The notes below the pieces were generated by a model. That model was not told the origin of the DNA and made no database searches. It worked only from the letters and a program-made list of their open reading frames with translations. From Oscillospiraceae bacterium (GTDB taxonomy: Bacteria > Bacillota > Clostridia > Oscillospirales > Ruminococcaceae), in the NCBI GenBank assembly GCA_030539275.1, contig JAUNSK010000010.1, positions 1 to 32,347 of the forward strand: a stretch of DNA of 32,347 nt, written 5' to 3'. The translations under genes were made by a program, and so were the position numbers. The first letter of the stretch is position 1. The number at the start of each line of letters is the position of its first letter. This document shows positions 15,464-22,680 of the stretch, piece after piece.

Positions 15464-15771
15464 CAGAAACAGACATAATGAACCTGATCAGAATGAATTT
15501 ATCCGAAGCCGGATTTGTAGTATTCAGAGCCAACGTAGGCAAAATGAAACTTCCGGACGGCAGATGGTTTGACACTGGACTTCCGAAAGGATTTTCGGAT
15601 TTGTTTGCAGTCAAGGACGGACGCATTTATTTCATTGAGGTAAAGAAACCAGGAGGAATAGCCAGACCTGAACAGATCAACTTTATCTCTCAGATGAAAA
15701 AGCATGGCTGCATTGCCGGCATAGCTCATAGTGTTGAGGAGGCGTTTAAACTTGTCAACGCTGGATCTTGA
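15460..15771 (+). CDS. VRR-NUC domain nuclease
   Basis: The 103-aa protein is a minimal PD-(D/E)xK nuclease of the VRR-NUC family. Motifs are GFSD (Asp47), E60-V-K62 in FIEVKKPGG and Gln72 in RPEQ. Stand-alone phage members of this family are thought to cut branched DNA. It overlaps the helicase stop by ATGA, so the two are co-translated. Confidence 0.92.
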   Translation: MTETDIMNLIRMNLSEAGFVVFRANVGKMKLPDGRWFDTGLPKGFSDLFAVKDGRIYFIEVKKPGGIARPEQINFISQMKKHGCIAGIAHSVEEAFKLVNAGS

Positions 15772-16069
15772 AAAGCTTGCTGCATCCGGATCAGAAATGC
15801 CGGAGAACTTAAACGGAGCAGAGCAGCTGTTTTATTTATCGCTCAGACAGCTCTATGCAATATACCGTACGAAGAAAATTACAAGAGAAATCGCAAGGAA
15901 AGAAAAAACTCAGATCTACAAGCAGTATGAAATCAACAGCTTGAATCTGAGAAGCTGGGAAGCAGCAGCAGAAAAGGAACGTAAGCTTGCAGTTCTTTCT
16001 CCTGAACTTAAAAAAACAGGATGTGAGCTCTGCAGAAAATACAGTGCAATTTTAGGAGGATTAAAGTGA
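15752..16069 (+). CDS. Hypothetical phage protein
   Basis: I choose TTG 15752 (105 aa), since GAGGAGG ends 9 bases upstream, inside the nuclease gene. The GTG further upstream (15731) precedes that site. The protein is helical and basic, with LRQLYAIYRTKKITREIARKEKTQIYKQYE and a C-terminal C-x2-C (CELCRK). It may bind nucleic acid. Family not recognised. Confidence 0.7.
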   Translation: MSTLDLEKLAASGSEMPENLNGAEQLFYLSLRQLYAIYRTKKITREIARKEKTQIYKQYEINSLNLRSWEAAAEKERKLAVLSPELKKTGCELCRKYSAILGGLK

Positions 16070-16245
16070 AGAAATATAATAACTTTCACTGCCTGACGCA
16101 GAATGCCGGGAAGTGCAATAAATATTCGAAGGGGAACATAGCGTGCGTAACATGTGGTATAAACCGCAAGTGTAAAGTATGCGGCAGAAAAGGCACGAGC
16201 AGCTGTGATAGCTGCGAGAACAAGAAGGAGGATGAAAAAACATGA
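16066..16245 (+). CDS. 59-aa Cys-rich zinc-ribbon-like protein
   Basis: GTG start at 16066 overlapping the previous stop (GTGA), with TTAGGAGGA upstream. The product has eight cysteines in C-x2-C type groups (CVTCG, CKVCG, CDSC) and a charged tail, suggesting two zinc knuckles. Its stop overlaps the next ATG. Function unknown. Confidence 0.75.
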   Translation: MKKYNNFHCLTQNAGKCNKYSKGNIACVTCGINRKCKVCGRKGTSSCDSCENKKEDEKT

Positions 16246-16457
16246 ACATAACAACAGCACTTATAATCTTTGCGGCAGTCCTGGTTGTTACTCTGATCAT
16301 GCAGGCACACATGCAGAATCAAATATCAGACATTATCAAGGCACTCAGAGTTACAGATGAAAACGATCAGAAGCTAAAGAAATTCTGCAAAGCAGCACAG
16401 CACGATATAGCAATGCTTGCAGGTAAGGTCAAGGAACTGGAGGAGGATTCAGAATGA
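16242..16457 (+). CDS. Small single-pass membrane protein
   Basis: The 71-aa product starts with a hydrophobic segment (about 4-22, TALIIFAAVLVVTLIM), followed by an amphipathic, charged helical part likely in the cytoplasm. AAGGAGG precedes the start, and both ends overlap neighbours by four bases. Role unknown. Confidence 0.75.
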   Translation: MNITTALIIFAAVLVVTLIMQAHMQNQISDIIKALRVTDENDQKLKKFCKAAQHDIAMLAGKVKELEEDSE

Positions 16458-16642
16458 AGCAAAAAGAAATAGATTGCCTGTTCTGCAATTCTAAGGCGGT
16501 TATAACGTACGAAGAAAACAGGGTATACAGATGTTCCTGCGAAGCTTGCATGAATGTTCTGGACCACAGGGACGATTCGTGGGATGAAGCTGTGAAGTTC
16601 TATGAGGACTTATCGTATATGATGAAAGGAAAGGCGATATAG
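16454..16642 (+). CDS. Zinc-ribbon protein, Lar-like
   Basis: The 62-aa protein has C-x2-C (CLFC, 8-11) and a second group CSCEAC (28-33), followed by DSWDEAVKFYE, a layout resembling restriction-alleviation (Lar) proteins: two Cys pairs, then a helix with a conserved Trp and Ala. Lar proteins modulate type I restriction. The match is by pattern only, so anti-restriction activity is tentative. Confidence 0.7.
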   Translation: MKQKEIDCLFCNSKAVITYEENRVYRCSCEACMNVLDHRDDSWDEAVKFYEDLSYMMKGKAI

Positions 16643-16643
16643 T

Positions 16644-17018
16644 ATGAGACCGATTGATGCGGATGAACTGTTAGACAGATTTCACTATAGTGAGCACGAT
16701 ACTGAGGACGAAAAAATAATGGTAATGACGGTTAGGCGCATGGTCAAAGAACAGCCAACACTGCAACTCTCAGAGGTTGCAAATGCGAAAAGCAACTCGA
16801 ATTGTGTCGAAGTAAAGCATGGGGAATGGATAAAAACATCACAGACAATGTTTCCGGAGCAGTCAAAACATTATTGCTCAGAATGTGAAAACTTTGCAAA
16901 TACACATTTAGTTTTTCATATGAAAACGAACAGTTATAGCTTAGAAGAATATCTTGATAACTACTGCCCACATTGCGGTGCAAAAATGGACGGAGGTCAG
17001 ACAGATGAAACGAAGTGA
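16644..17018 (+). CDS. Phage zinc-ribbon protein (IDADEL type)
   Basis: The 124-aa product begins MRPIDADELLDRF, a signature start of small accessory proteins in many clostridial phages. It ends with a zinc ribbon made from CSEC and CPHCGAKM. The family is common, but its function is unknown. Confidence 0.8.
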   Translation: MRPIDADELLDRFHYSEHDTEDEKIMVMTVRRMVKEQPTLQLSEVANAKSNSNCVEVKHGEWIKTSQTMFPEQSKHYCSECENFANTHLVFHMKTNSYSLEEYLDNYCPHCGAKMDGGQTDETK

Positions 17019-17244
17019 CCTTGAAAAATATCTTGGTAAAAAGGTGAGAGTAACATTTTTTGACGGAGAAACGGAAGAAGGAGAAACGTGTACAGGAGAA
17101 CTTCATAAAACAGGTGAGGAGCAATTCAAAAACAATTCAAATTTATATATATCACAAAAATACTATTTTCTGATAAACCCTCAATCGTTTTTATTCAAAT
17201 GCTCACATGTTAAGGAAATTCAGATAATCGGAGGTAAAAAATAA
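17005..17244 (+). CDS. Hypothetical small phage protein
   Basis: I choose ATG 17005 (79 aa), with CGGAGG about 9 bases before it; the frame is open further upstream without a site. The fold looks like a small all-beta barrel (KVRVTFFDGETEEGETCTGEL), perhaps Sm/Tudor-like. It overlaps its neighbours by a few bases. Confidence 0.72.
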   Translation: MKRSDLEKYLGKKVRVTFFDGETEEGETCTGELHKTGEEQFKNNSNLYISQKYYFLINPQSFLFKCSHVKEIQIIGGKK

Positions 17245-17777
17245 TGAAACTTGAAGTGAAAATTAAAAACAATGTTGAAACACTCGTAGATCTTAAAACA
17301 GTAATCACAGAAAGCAACTTTGATGCAGTCCTTGATGCAGTGAATATGCTGACAGGTGAGATTTACAATTCACTGCCTACATACAAATTCGTTGGGCCTG
17401 ATCCGGTTGAGGATCTCACGCCGATACCGGAATCGGTTCCTGTACCAGATGAACCAGACGATTCAGATGACTCAGACGACTGCCAGACATACACAGGATT
17501 CGTACACCTCAAATGCAAACACTGTGGAGCTGTAAAGAGTTTCTGTTCGAGAGAGGGCATCAGTGAGTTTCGTTGCAAAGAATGTGGCGGTGATACACCG
17601 CTGTACCACCTCGTGAAGATAGAGTATACATGTCCCGAATGCGGAAGAAAGCACTGGTACTGGACAAACGAAACAGCATTGGATTTCGTAATGCAGTGTT
17701 TTGACTGTGGTACAGATATCCCGGTAACGTATTCAGAAGAGACTAACAGTTATGTGGGAGGTACAGAAAATGTGTGA
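17244..17777 (+). CDS. Hypothetical protein with acidic linker and zinc ribbons
   Basis: The 177-aa product has an N-terminal domain (1-55), a Pro/Asp/Ser-rich acidic linker (about 58-82) and a C-terminal half with four C-x2-C pairs (CKHCG, CKECG, CPECG, CFDCG), consistent with two zinc ribbons. Possibly a nucleic-acid or protein adaptor. Unrecognised beyond this. Confidence 0.78.
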   Translation: MKLEVKIKNNVETLVDLKTVITESNFDAVLDAVNMLTGEIYNSLPTYKFVGPDPVEDLTPIPESVPVPDEPDDSDDSDDCQTYTGFVHLKCKHCGAVKSFCSREGISEFRCKECGGDTPLYHLVKIEYTCPECGRKHWYWTNETALDFVMQCFDCGTDIPVTYSEETNSYVGGTENV

Positions 17778-18210
17778 GATATTATTTAGAGGACAGACAA
17801 GAAGAAAAGGTGAAAAGGTAACAATCGGCGGAGTACCGGTTCCGAGTAACTGGGTATATGGCGGTATATTTCCTCAAAACAAAGGCGGAGATTTTGCTGT
17901 CATATATCAGCAAGAGCCTAATATCGAGAAGTTCCCTGTATATACTGATACAGTCGGACAGTACACAGGCATGAAGGACAAGCATGGAAAGAAGATATTC
18001 GAGGGTGATATCCTCTCAGCACATTTTGACGAATCGTGCCCAGAAGATGAGACAAGAGTAGTGGTTGAATGGAACAGATTTAGCTTCTGCACGCATCAGA
18101 GCGGATGTGATCCCGATATCATGGAAGAAGAAGACAATATATTTTGGGAAGTCATCGGCAACATCTATGACAATCCCGAACTGATGGAGGGCAACTATGA
18201 AGATAGATAG
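17770..18210 (+). CDS. YopX family phage protein
   Basis: The 146-aa product starts at ATG 17770 behind GGGAGG. It has the family hallmarks: [12 protein letters not shown] at the start, [32 protein letters not shown], and a C-terminal GNIYDNPEL. YopX-like proteins are common accessory genes in Bacillota phages; their role is unknown. Confidence 0.92.
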   Translation: MCEILFRGQTRRKGEKVTIGGVPVPSNWVYGGIFPQNKGGDFAVIYQQEPNIEKFPVYTDTVGQYTGMKDKHGKKIFEGDILSAHFDESCPEDETRVVVEWNRFSFCTHQSGCDPDIMEEEDNIFWEVIGNIYDNPELMEGNYEDR

Positions 18211-18433
18211 ACCTCTTCCAAAGCCCGGAGAATACTACAGACATTTCAAAGGCGGTGATTACAGGATCGTCGCAATAGCAAAGCATACCGAAACAGAAGA
18301 ACTCCTGGTCATATACAAAGAGTGGTTAGGCACTGGAGTATATGCAAGACCACTCAGCATGTTTATGTCAGAAGTTGATCATAAAAAATATCCGGACGCT
18401 AAACAAAAATACAGACTTGAAAAATTACCGTGA
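18197..18433 (+). CDS. DUF1653 family protein
   Basis: The 78-aa protein has the family pattern [32 protein letters not shown], then [12 protein letters not shown]. It overlaps the YopX-like gene end and has GGAGG upstream. Function unknown; the family is common in bacteria and phages. Confidence 0.9.
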   Translation: MKIDRPLPKPGEYYRHFKGGDYRIVAIAKHTETEELLVIYKEWLGTGVYARPLSMFMSEVDHKKYPDAKQKYRLEKLP

Positions 18434-18448
18434 GGAGGGCTATAAATC

Positions 18449-19006
18449 ATGACATTAGATGAACTCAGACGCTTAGAGCAATCCGACTTAATCAAGCTGA
18501 TTGATGAAGGTAAACTGGTATACTTGGATGCAGTAATAAAAGCCGACAGGATGACGATTGAAAGTCAAACGGCGGATGGACATATTCTCAAAGACCTCTG
18601 TACAATTGGCAGAGATGGCAAAGCAGATGATGAATTTGGTTGTGCGGAGCAGTGTGGAGAGTGTGGAGAAAATTGTGATGTGTGTCCAATCCAAAAAGCT
18701 TTTAATAAGCTTGCAGCATATGAAGATACAGGGTTTGAACCAAGTGAACTGCATGGTGCAATACTCCAGAAAGACATCACTCCGAACAATCCACTCATAA
18801 AAGATATGATGTCAGATCAGGGCTATTGCTTAGTTTCAAACAGCTACATACAGCATTGTATCGATGAATCAAAAGAATTATCGGACCTTAAGGTTGCAAA
18901 GTACAAGGCTGATAAGGCTAAGAGGGACAGTTTCCGCATGATATACCAGAATGCACTCTTCGCATGGTGCTTGACTCAGGTACAGAGAGGATGGCACATA
19001 AAATGA
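18449..19006 (+). CDS. Hypothetical phage protein with Cys cluster
   Basis: The 185-aa product carries CAEQCGECGENCDVCP (about 65-80), a likely metal site, followed by KLAAYEDTGFEPSEL, a block often seen in clostridial phage accessory proteins. The C-terminal part is helical and basic. TGAGGAGGG precedes the start. Role unknown. Confidence 0.78.
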   Translation: MTLDELRRLEQSDLIKLIDEGKLVYLDAVIKADRMTIESQTADGHILKDLCTIGRDGKADDEFGCAEQCGECGENCDVCPIQKAFNKLAAYEDTGFEPSELHGAILQKDITPNNPLIKDMMSDQGYCLVSNSYIQHCIDESKELSDLKVAKYKADKAKRDSFRMIYQNALFAWCLTQVQRGWHIK

Positions 19007-19422
19007 CAGAAGAACAACTGCAGAAAGTCGACTGGCTCAACAGAGCGTTTCGCACTGATCAGAAAGTCAGTGCACTGATCGCAGTGCAGAAACAAAATAA
19101 ATCCCTAGCGTGCAGATGTACAGCCGTGTACGACAATAACGAGCACATGAATCAGGAAGAAATCCTGCACAAGATTTGTGATGACAGTATGCGAATAGAC
19201 AAGCTTATTGATGAGCTTATAGATACTCGTAAAGAGATATACAGCACTATCACAGCCGTTGGTGATGACGAACTTGAGGCAATACTTTATCACAGATATC
19301 TTGCATACATGAGCATACAGCAGATTGCAGACATCATGCATTACGACAGAAAGACAATTCAGCGCAAGCACATCAAAGCACTGGATAAAATAATGTCCTT
19401 GAATGTCGCACCTACTGAGTGA
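19003..19422 (+). CDS. ArpU/DUF1492-like late transcription regulator
   Basis: I choose ATG 19003 (139 aa), overlapping the previous stop by ATGA. The C-terminal segment (about 85-130: LEAILYHRYLAYMSIQQIADIMHYDRKTIQRKHIKALDKI) is a sigma-70 region-4 type helix-turn-helix. Proteins of this kind at the end of the early operon, just before the terminase genes, activate late transcription in Gram-positive phages. The terminator that follows separates early from late transcription. Function is inferred from family and position. Confidence 0.87.
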   Translation: MTEEQLQKVDWLNRAFRTDQKVSALIAVQKQNKSLACRCTAVYDNNEHMNQEEILHKICDDSMRIDKLIDELIDTRKEIYSTITAVGDDELEAILYHRYLAYMSIQQIADIMHYDRKTIQRKHIKALDKIMSLNVAPTE

Positions 19423-19438
19423 TATTATAAGACTAGAG

Positions 19439-19469
19439 AAGCACGGGACATCGCTGTCTCGTGCTTTTT
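19439..19469 (+). terminator. Strong terminator ending the early operon
   Basis: GCACGGGACA (19441-19450) pairs with TGTCTCGTGC (19455-19464), 10 bp including one G-T pair, with a 4-nt TCGC loop, followed by TTTTT. It lies 19 bases after the late-regulator stop. Confidence 0.9.
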
Positions 19470-19511
19470 ACATTCTCCTTTCGGTCCGTGGTGAAATTAA
19501 GACACGGATTG

Positions 19512-19583
19512 GTTGTCGTAGCTCAGTGGTAGAGCAATCTCCTTATAAGAGATAGGTCGTGGGTTCGAATCCCGCCGACAGCA
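19512..19583 (+). tRNA. tRNA-Ile(UAU), reads AUA
   Basis: Complete cloverleaf: acceptor GTTGTCG/CGACAGC (one G-T pair), D stem GCTC/GAGC, anticodon stem ATCTC/GAGAT, loop CTTATAA with anticodon TAT (19545-19547), T arm GTGGG-TTCGAAT-CCCGC, and A73. CCA is not encoded. The loop is that of a tRNA-Ile(GAU) with G34 changed to U. Most bacteria read AUA with a lysidine-modified CAU anticodon, so a UAU version is uncommon. The phage uses ATA codons often (e.g. two in ETIYIP at about 31300). Confidence 0.93.
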
Positions 19584-19590
19584 TTCATGT

Positions 19591-19668
19591 GTTACTGTAG
19601 TTCAACAGGGAGAACAGCCGCCCTAAAAGGTTAGGAGGCAGGTGTGGGTTCAACTCCTGTCAGTGACA
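19591..19668 (+). tRNA. tRNA-like element with an aberrant anticodon arm
   Basis: Acceptor GTTACTG/CAGTGAC, D stem GTTC/GAAC and T arm GTGGG-TTCAACT-CCTGT are tRNA-like. But 27 nt, not about 22, lie between position 26 and the T stem. The anticodon arm can only form an irregular long hairpin (GCC paired with GGC outside, CTAA with TTAG inside, with mismatch or bulge). No 7-nt loop with U33 can be drawn, so no anticodon is assigned. It may be a decayed tRNA, one with an insertion, or a structural mimic. AGGAGG at 19633-19638 in the arm doubles as a ribosome site for GTG 19644. Confidence 0.6.
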
Positions 19669-19671
19669 ACT

Positions 19672-19729
19672 CAAAGCTACGACAGCTTGTAAGCTTTGCC
19701 CGGCGTAACAGCCGGGTTTCTCCTGTCGT
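19672..19729 (+). other. Structured RNA: two hairpins and a possible pseudoknot
   Basis: CAAAGCT (19672-19678) pairs with AGCTTTG (19692-19698). CCCGGC (19699-19704) pairs with GCCGGG (19711-19716) and is followed by TTTCT, terminator-like. The loop of the first hairpin contains ACGACAG (19679-19685), fully complementary to CTGTCGT (19723-19729), which would form a pseudoknot over the second hairpin. It ends 7 bases before the HNH ATG, so it could end the tRNA transcript or control HNH translation. Confidence 0.55.
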
Positions 19730-19736
19730 GATAACA

Positions 19737-20060
19737 ATGATTAAATGTTCAGATCCTTTTTATAAATCAGCAAGATGGCTGACACTCAGACAGAGAATAC
19801 TTAAGCGAGATGAATTCTTATGCCAGTTGTCGTTGAGATATGGCAAGCGTAGGGATGCACAGATGGTACACCATATATGGCCACGTGATAGGTTCCCACA
19901 GTATCAGTACTGTGCATGGAATCTTATTTCATTAACGAACAAGGAACACGACAAGCTACACGACAGAGTCACAGGCGGACTCACAGCAGCAGGCGAAGCA
20001 TTGAGAACGAGAACCCCCCCACCTTCAAATGACGTAGATACGTGCTTTGGAGACCGGTGA
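19737..20060 (+). CDS. HNH endonuclease (packaging-associated)
   Basis: From ATG 19737 the product is 107 aa, with the HNH pattern VHHIWPRDRFPQY (His45, His46), Asn62 in NLISLT and His71 in KEHDKLH. Single HNH proteins just upstream of TerS/TerL help cos-type DNA cleavage in HK97-like phages. The start is uncertain: ATG 19737 has no good ribosome site, while an in-frame GTG at 19644 (138 aa) has AGGAGG 5 bases upstream but lies inside the tRNA-like element. The usual Cys pairs of zinc-bound HNH proteins are mostly missing (only Cys29). Confidence 0.88.
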   Translation: MIKCSDPFYKSARWLTLRQRILKRDEFLCQLSLRYGKRRDAQMVHHIWPRDRFPQYQYCAWNLISLTNKEHDKLHDRVTGGLTAAGEALRTRTPPPSNDVDTCFGDR

Positions 20061-20112
20061 GTGGGACTCTTTCCAACTCTGCTGAAATTTCAGAGAAAGG
20101 GGGAAACGAAAA

Positions 20113-20511
20113 ATGACTAAAAAAGCCCGAGAATTGAAGACCGTCAGTGATGATAAATTCTCAGATATTTTTAAGCAAACGGTTGATGATATGCAAGCAC
20201 TGGGTACGTACAAAACCGAGTTTTCTCCTGCTATCACACGATACTCTGAAATGCGTGTGCAGTTTCTAATCCTCATGGATCAGTGGTATGCTGCCGGGTG
20301 CAAAATAACCGAACCGTACACAAATAAAAACGGTTCAACAAATAACAGGAAAACTACTCTTTATCAGTCAATCGAAACTCTGAGAGCAGAACTCACAAGT
20401 ATGGAAAATCTGTTTGGTCTGACTCCGGCCGGACTGAAAAAAATAAATGATAAAAGCTTAGCAACCAAAAAAGAAAGTATTTTAGCAAAGGCTCTGCAGC
20501 AGATTGAGTAA
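20113..20511 (+). CDS. terS: Terminase small subunit, P27 family
   Basis: The 132-aa protein would recognise phage DNA and guide TerL. The sequence fits the P27 family: a helical bundle with [21 protein letters not shown] and a conserved region with [46 protein letters not shown] precedes the start. It overlaps the TerL start by 8 bases. Confidence 0.9.
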   Translation: MTKKARELKTVSDDKFSDIFKQTVDDMQALGTYKTEFSPAITRYSEMRVQFLILMDQWYAAGCKITEPYTNKNGSTNNRKTTLYQSIETLRAELTSMENLFGLTPAGLKKINDKSLATKKESILAKALQQIE

Positions 20512-22207
20512 CCTTGAAACCGTAATGGCTTATGTGAATGAGCTTGCAAGCGGTAAAACGAATGCTAACAAATACAGGGTAAAGGCTGCTAAGCGTTTTT
20601 TAAAAGACCTCAAGAATCCAAAGTACGAGCTTAGAACAAAAGATGCAGATTTCTGCATCAATATCATTCAGAGCACAGTCTGCCACTTTCAAGGCGAAAA
20701 ACTGGACGGCACTCCGTTGAAAGGCACACCATTCCTCCTGACTGACTTCCACAAGTTTATTATCTATAATCTCTTGGGATTCTATCTCAAAGGCACACAG
20801 ATCAGGAGATACAAAGAAGCTTTCATATACATTCCTCGAAAGAACATCAAAACAAGCTTTGCCGGTGCGCTTGTGTGGGCATTAGCACTCTTAAACCGCA
20901 GATCAGGCAGTAAGGTTTACATAACATCAGCTGCATTACCTCAGTCTCTGGAGTCATGGAACTTTATCAAATGGAATGTCATTAACATGGGCGAAGAGGA
21001 CAACTTCCGAATCATCGATAACAACAATGAACATTCAATATCTGCAGAGCTTGGAGATGGCAGTTTGCTTATCCGAGCACTTGCAGCAAATCCGGATGCA
21101 CAGGACTCATTCAACTGCAACATCGGAATAGCCGATGAAATGCACGCTTACAAGTCTCCAAAACAGTACAACATCATCAAAGAAGCGATGAAAGCTTATA
21201 CAAACAAATTGATGATCGGTATAACAACGGCTGGAGACAACATGAACAGCTTTTGCTATAACAGGTTGCTGTACTGTAAGAAGATCCTTGACGGAACAGT
21301 TGAAGATGAAAAGTATTTTGTCTTTATCTGTGAAGCTGATGCAGATGAGAACGGAAACATCGATTACACGAACCCTGTCGTGCATGAACAGGCAAATCCG
21401 GCATACGGCATATCAATCAGGCCGGACGATATCCTGAATGATAGCTTACAAGCACAAAATGATCCGCAGCAGAGAAAAGACTTCTTTGCAAAGTCTCTGA
21501 ATGTCTATACATCAGCAATGAAAGCTTACTTTGACATATCAGAGTTTCAGCGCTCTGACCGTCAGTATAACTGGACACAGCAAGAAGCTGCAAAGCTTGT
21601 ATCAAAGTGGTACGGTGGATCTGACTTGTCAAAGCTGCATGATCTTACAGCATCAGACCTTGTCGGCATGATCGGAGATGTTCTTGTCATCCTGCCGCAT
21701 TGTTGGTTTCCTATTGTCAAGGCAACACAAAAAGCAGAAGAGGATAACATACCGCTTTTCGGTTGGAAGGATGATGGATGGCTTGACATGTCGAACAATC
21801 CGACTGTCAACCATGCCGAGATAGTCAACTGGTACTGCGCAATGCGAAACGCAGGATTCAAGATCAAGCAGGTAGGACACGATCGTAAGTTTTGCAGAGA
21901 GTATTACATCGGCATGAAAAAAGCACATTTCAATATCATCGATCAGCCTCAGTATTTTTACAAAAAGTCTGAGGGATTCAGATTCATCGAACAGAAAGCC
22001 AAGGACGGAAAGCTGTATTATTTCCATGCAGATCCTTATGAGTACTGCGTGCAGAACGTCAGAGCAATAGAAAAAACGGATGACATGGTACAGTATGAGA
22101 AAGTCGAGGAAACACTGAGAATTGACGTATTCGATGCGTCAGTGTTCGCAGTAGTCAGAATGCTTGAAGACATGGAAAACGGTAAGAAGATTGATAACTG
22201 GTTTTAA
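20504..22207 (+). CDS. terL: Terminase large subunit
   Basis: The 567-aa ATPase-nuclease would package DNA into proheads. A Walker-A-like PRKNIKTS lies at 111-118 and Walker B IGIADEMH near 205. The C-terminal half is the nuclease domain ([20 protein letters not shown] and final [11 protein letters not shown]). The start is TTG 20504, overlapping TerS; ATG 20525 is the alternative, and neither has a clear ribosome site, so coupling is likely. The Walker loop has Ile where Gly is usual (RKNGKT). Confidence 0.95.
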   Translation: MSNLETVMAYVNELASGKTNANKYRVKAAKRFLKDLKNPKYELRTKDADFCINIIQSTVCHFQGEKLDGTPLKGTPFLLTDFHKFIIYNLLGFYLKGTQIRRYKEAFIYIPRKNIKTSFAGALVWALALLNRRSGSKVYITSAALPQSLESWNFIKWNVINMGEEDNFRIIDNNNEHSISAELGDGSLLIRALAANPDAQDSFNCNIGIADEMHAYKSPKQYNIIKEAMKAYTNKLMIGITTAGDNMNSFCYNRLLYCKKILDGTVEDEKYFVFICEADADENGNIDYTNPVVHEQANPAYGISIRPDDILNDSLQAQNDPQQRKDFFAKSLNVYTSAMKAYFDISEFQRSDRQYNWTQQEAAKLVSKWYGGSDLSKLHDLTASDLVGMIGDVLVILPHCWFPIVKATQKAEEDNIPLFGWKDDGWLDMSNNPTVNHAEIVNWYCAMRNAGFKIKQVGHDRKFCREYYIGMKKAHFNIIDQPQYFYKKSEGFRFIEQKAKDGKLYYFHADPYEYCVQNVRAIEKTDDMVQYEKVEETLRIDVFDASVFAVVRMLEDMENGKKIDNWF

Positions 22208-22220
22208 AGGAGTGAAGATA

Positions 22221-22406
22221 ATGAAAAAAGAAAGCAAACAGTACCTTGAAATAACACTTAAGAACATGAAAAAATGTCAGTGGGAAGCAGGCAAAGAGTT
22301 CACGGACTTTAATTATGACGGAAAATGCTTAATCATCAAAAAAGATGACCGTCTTGTTGGACTTTATCCTGTCGATGCACTTATGAGCGTAGTGTTTTTC
22401 GATTAA
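22221..22406 (+). CDS. Hypothetical 61-aa protein
   Basis: ATG 22221 has AAAGGAGTG upstream. It is a small alpha/beta protein, Lys-rich, with GKCLIIKKDDRLVGLYPVDALMSVVFF. It sits between terminase and portal; no family recognised. Its translation-start region is nearly repeated before the next gene (22408-22433). Confidence 0.7.
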   Translation: MKKESKQYLEITLKNMKKCQWEAGKEFTDFNYDGKCLIIKKDDRLVGLYPVDALMSVVFFD

Positions 22407-22424
22407 TTTAAAGGGGTGAGGATA

Positions 22425-22589
22425 ATGAAAAACCGTGCATTATTAGCATCTATAACTGCCATGAGCATGATGTGCAGTGTGTCACCTGCATATCTGCCAA
22501 GCAGCAAAGATATATGTCAGACACAAATCTCAGCAAATAAGCCAAACAAGAAAATGAAGATAGGCAGATTCAACAGGAAAGGAAAGTGA
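22425..22589 (+). CDS. 54-aa predicted secreted peptide
   Basis: ATG 22425 has AAAGGGGTGAGG upstream. The N-terminus is a signal peptide (MKNR, then ALLASITAMSMMCSVS and a possible cleavage after SPA at about 20-22). The remainder is about 30 residues, strongly basic at the end (KKMKIGRFNRKGK). A secreted cationic peptide inside the packaging genes is unusual. Possible roles are lysogenic conversion or a cell-envelope effect; none is shown. Confidence 0.65.
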   Translation: MKNRALLASITAMSMMCSVSPAYLPSSKDICQTQISANKPNKKMKIGRFNRKGK

Positions 22590-22590
22590 G

Positions 22591-22680
22591 ATTTATGTTA
22601 AAAATCCGCGCTGTAAGACTTCACAGAGAGGCGGTGATCCTGATTATCTCATAGCTGCATATGTGATGCAGCGGCTGTGA
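22591..22680 (+). pseudogene. Short reading frame before portal: frameshifted remnant or non-AUG gene
   Basis: The frame reading YVKNPRCKTSQRGGDPDY..VMQRL ends in a TGA that overlaps the portal GTG (GTGA). It has no ATG, GTG or TTG start. ATT 22591 behind AAAGGAAAG would fit. ATG 22595 joins this frame only with a one-base slip in the A-run 22600-22604, giving MLKNPRCK. It looks like protein-coding sequence, but this is a weak call. Confidence 0.35.

Noticed and set aside
19470-19511. Late promoter before the tRNAs
   Set aside because: No convincing -35/-10 pair; if late transcription starts here, it probably needs the DUF1492-like activator, whose site I cannot identify.
20061-20067. GTGGGAC after the HNH gene
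   Set aside because: Single isolated copy without the leading T; likely chance and not part of the iteron array.
22595-22654. 19-codon ATG frame (MLKIRAVRLHREAVILIIS) as a leader peptide
   Set aside because: The sense-like sequence is in the other frame (NPRCKTSQRGGD), so I treat this as the wrong phase.
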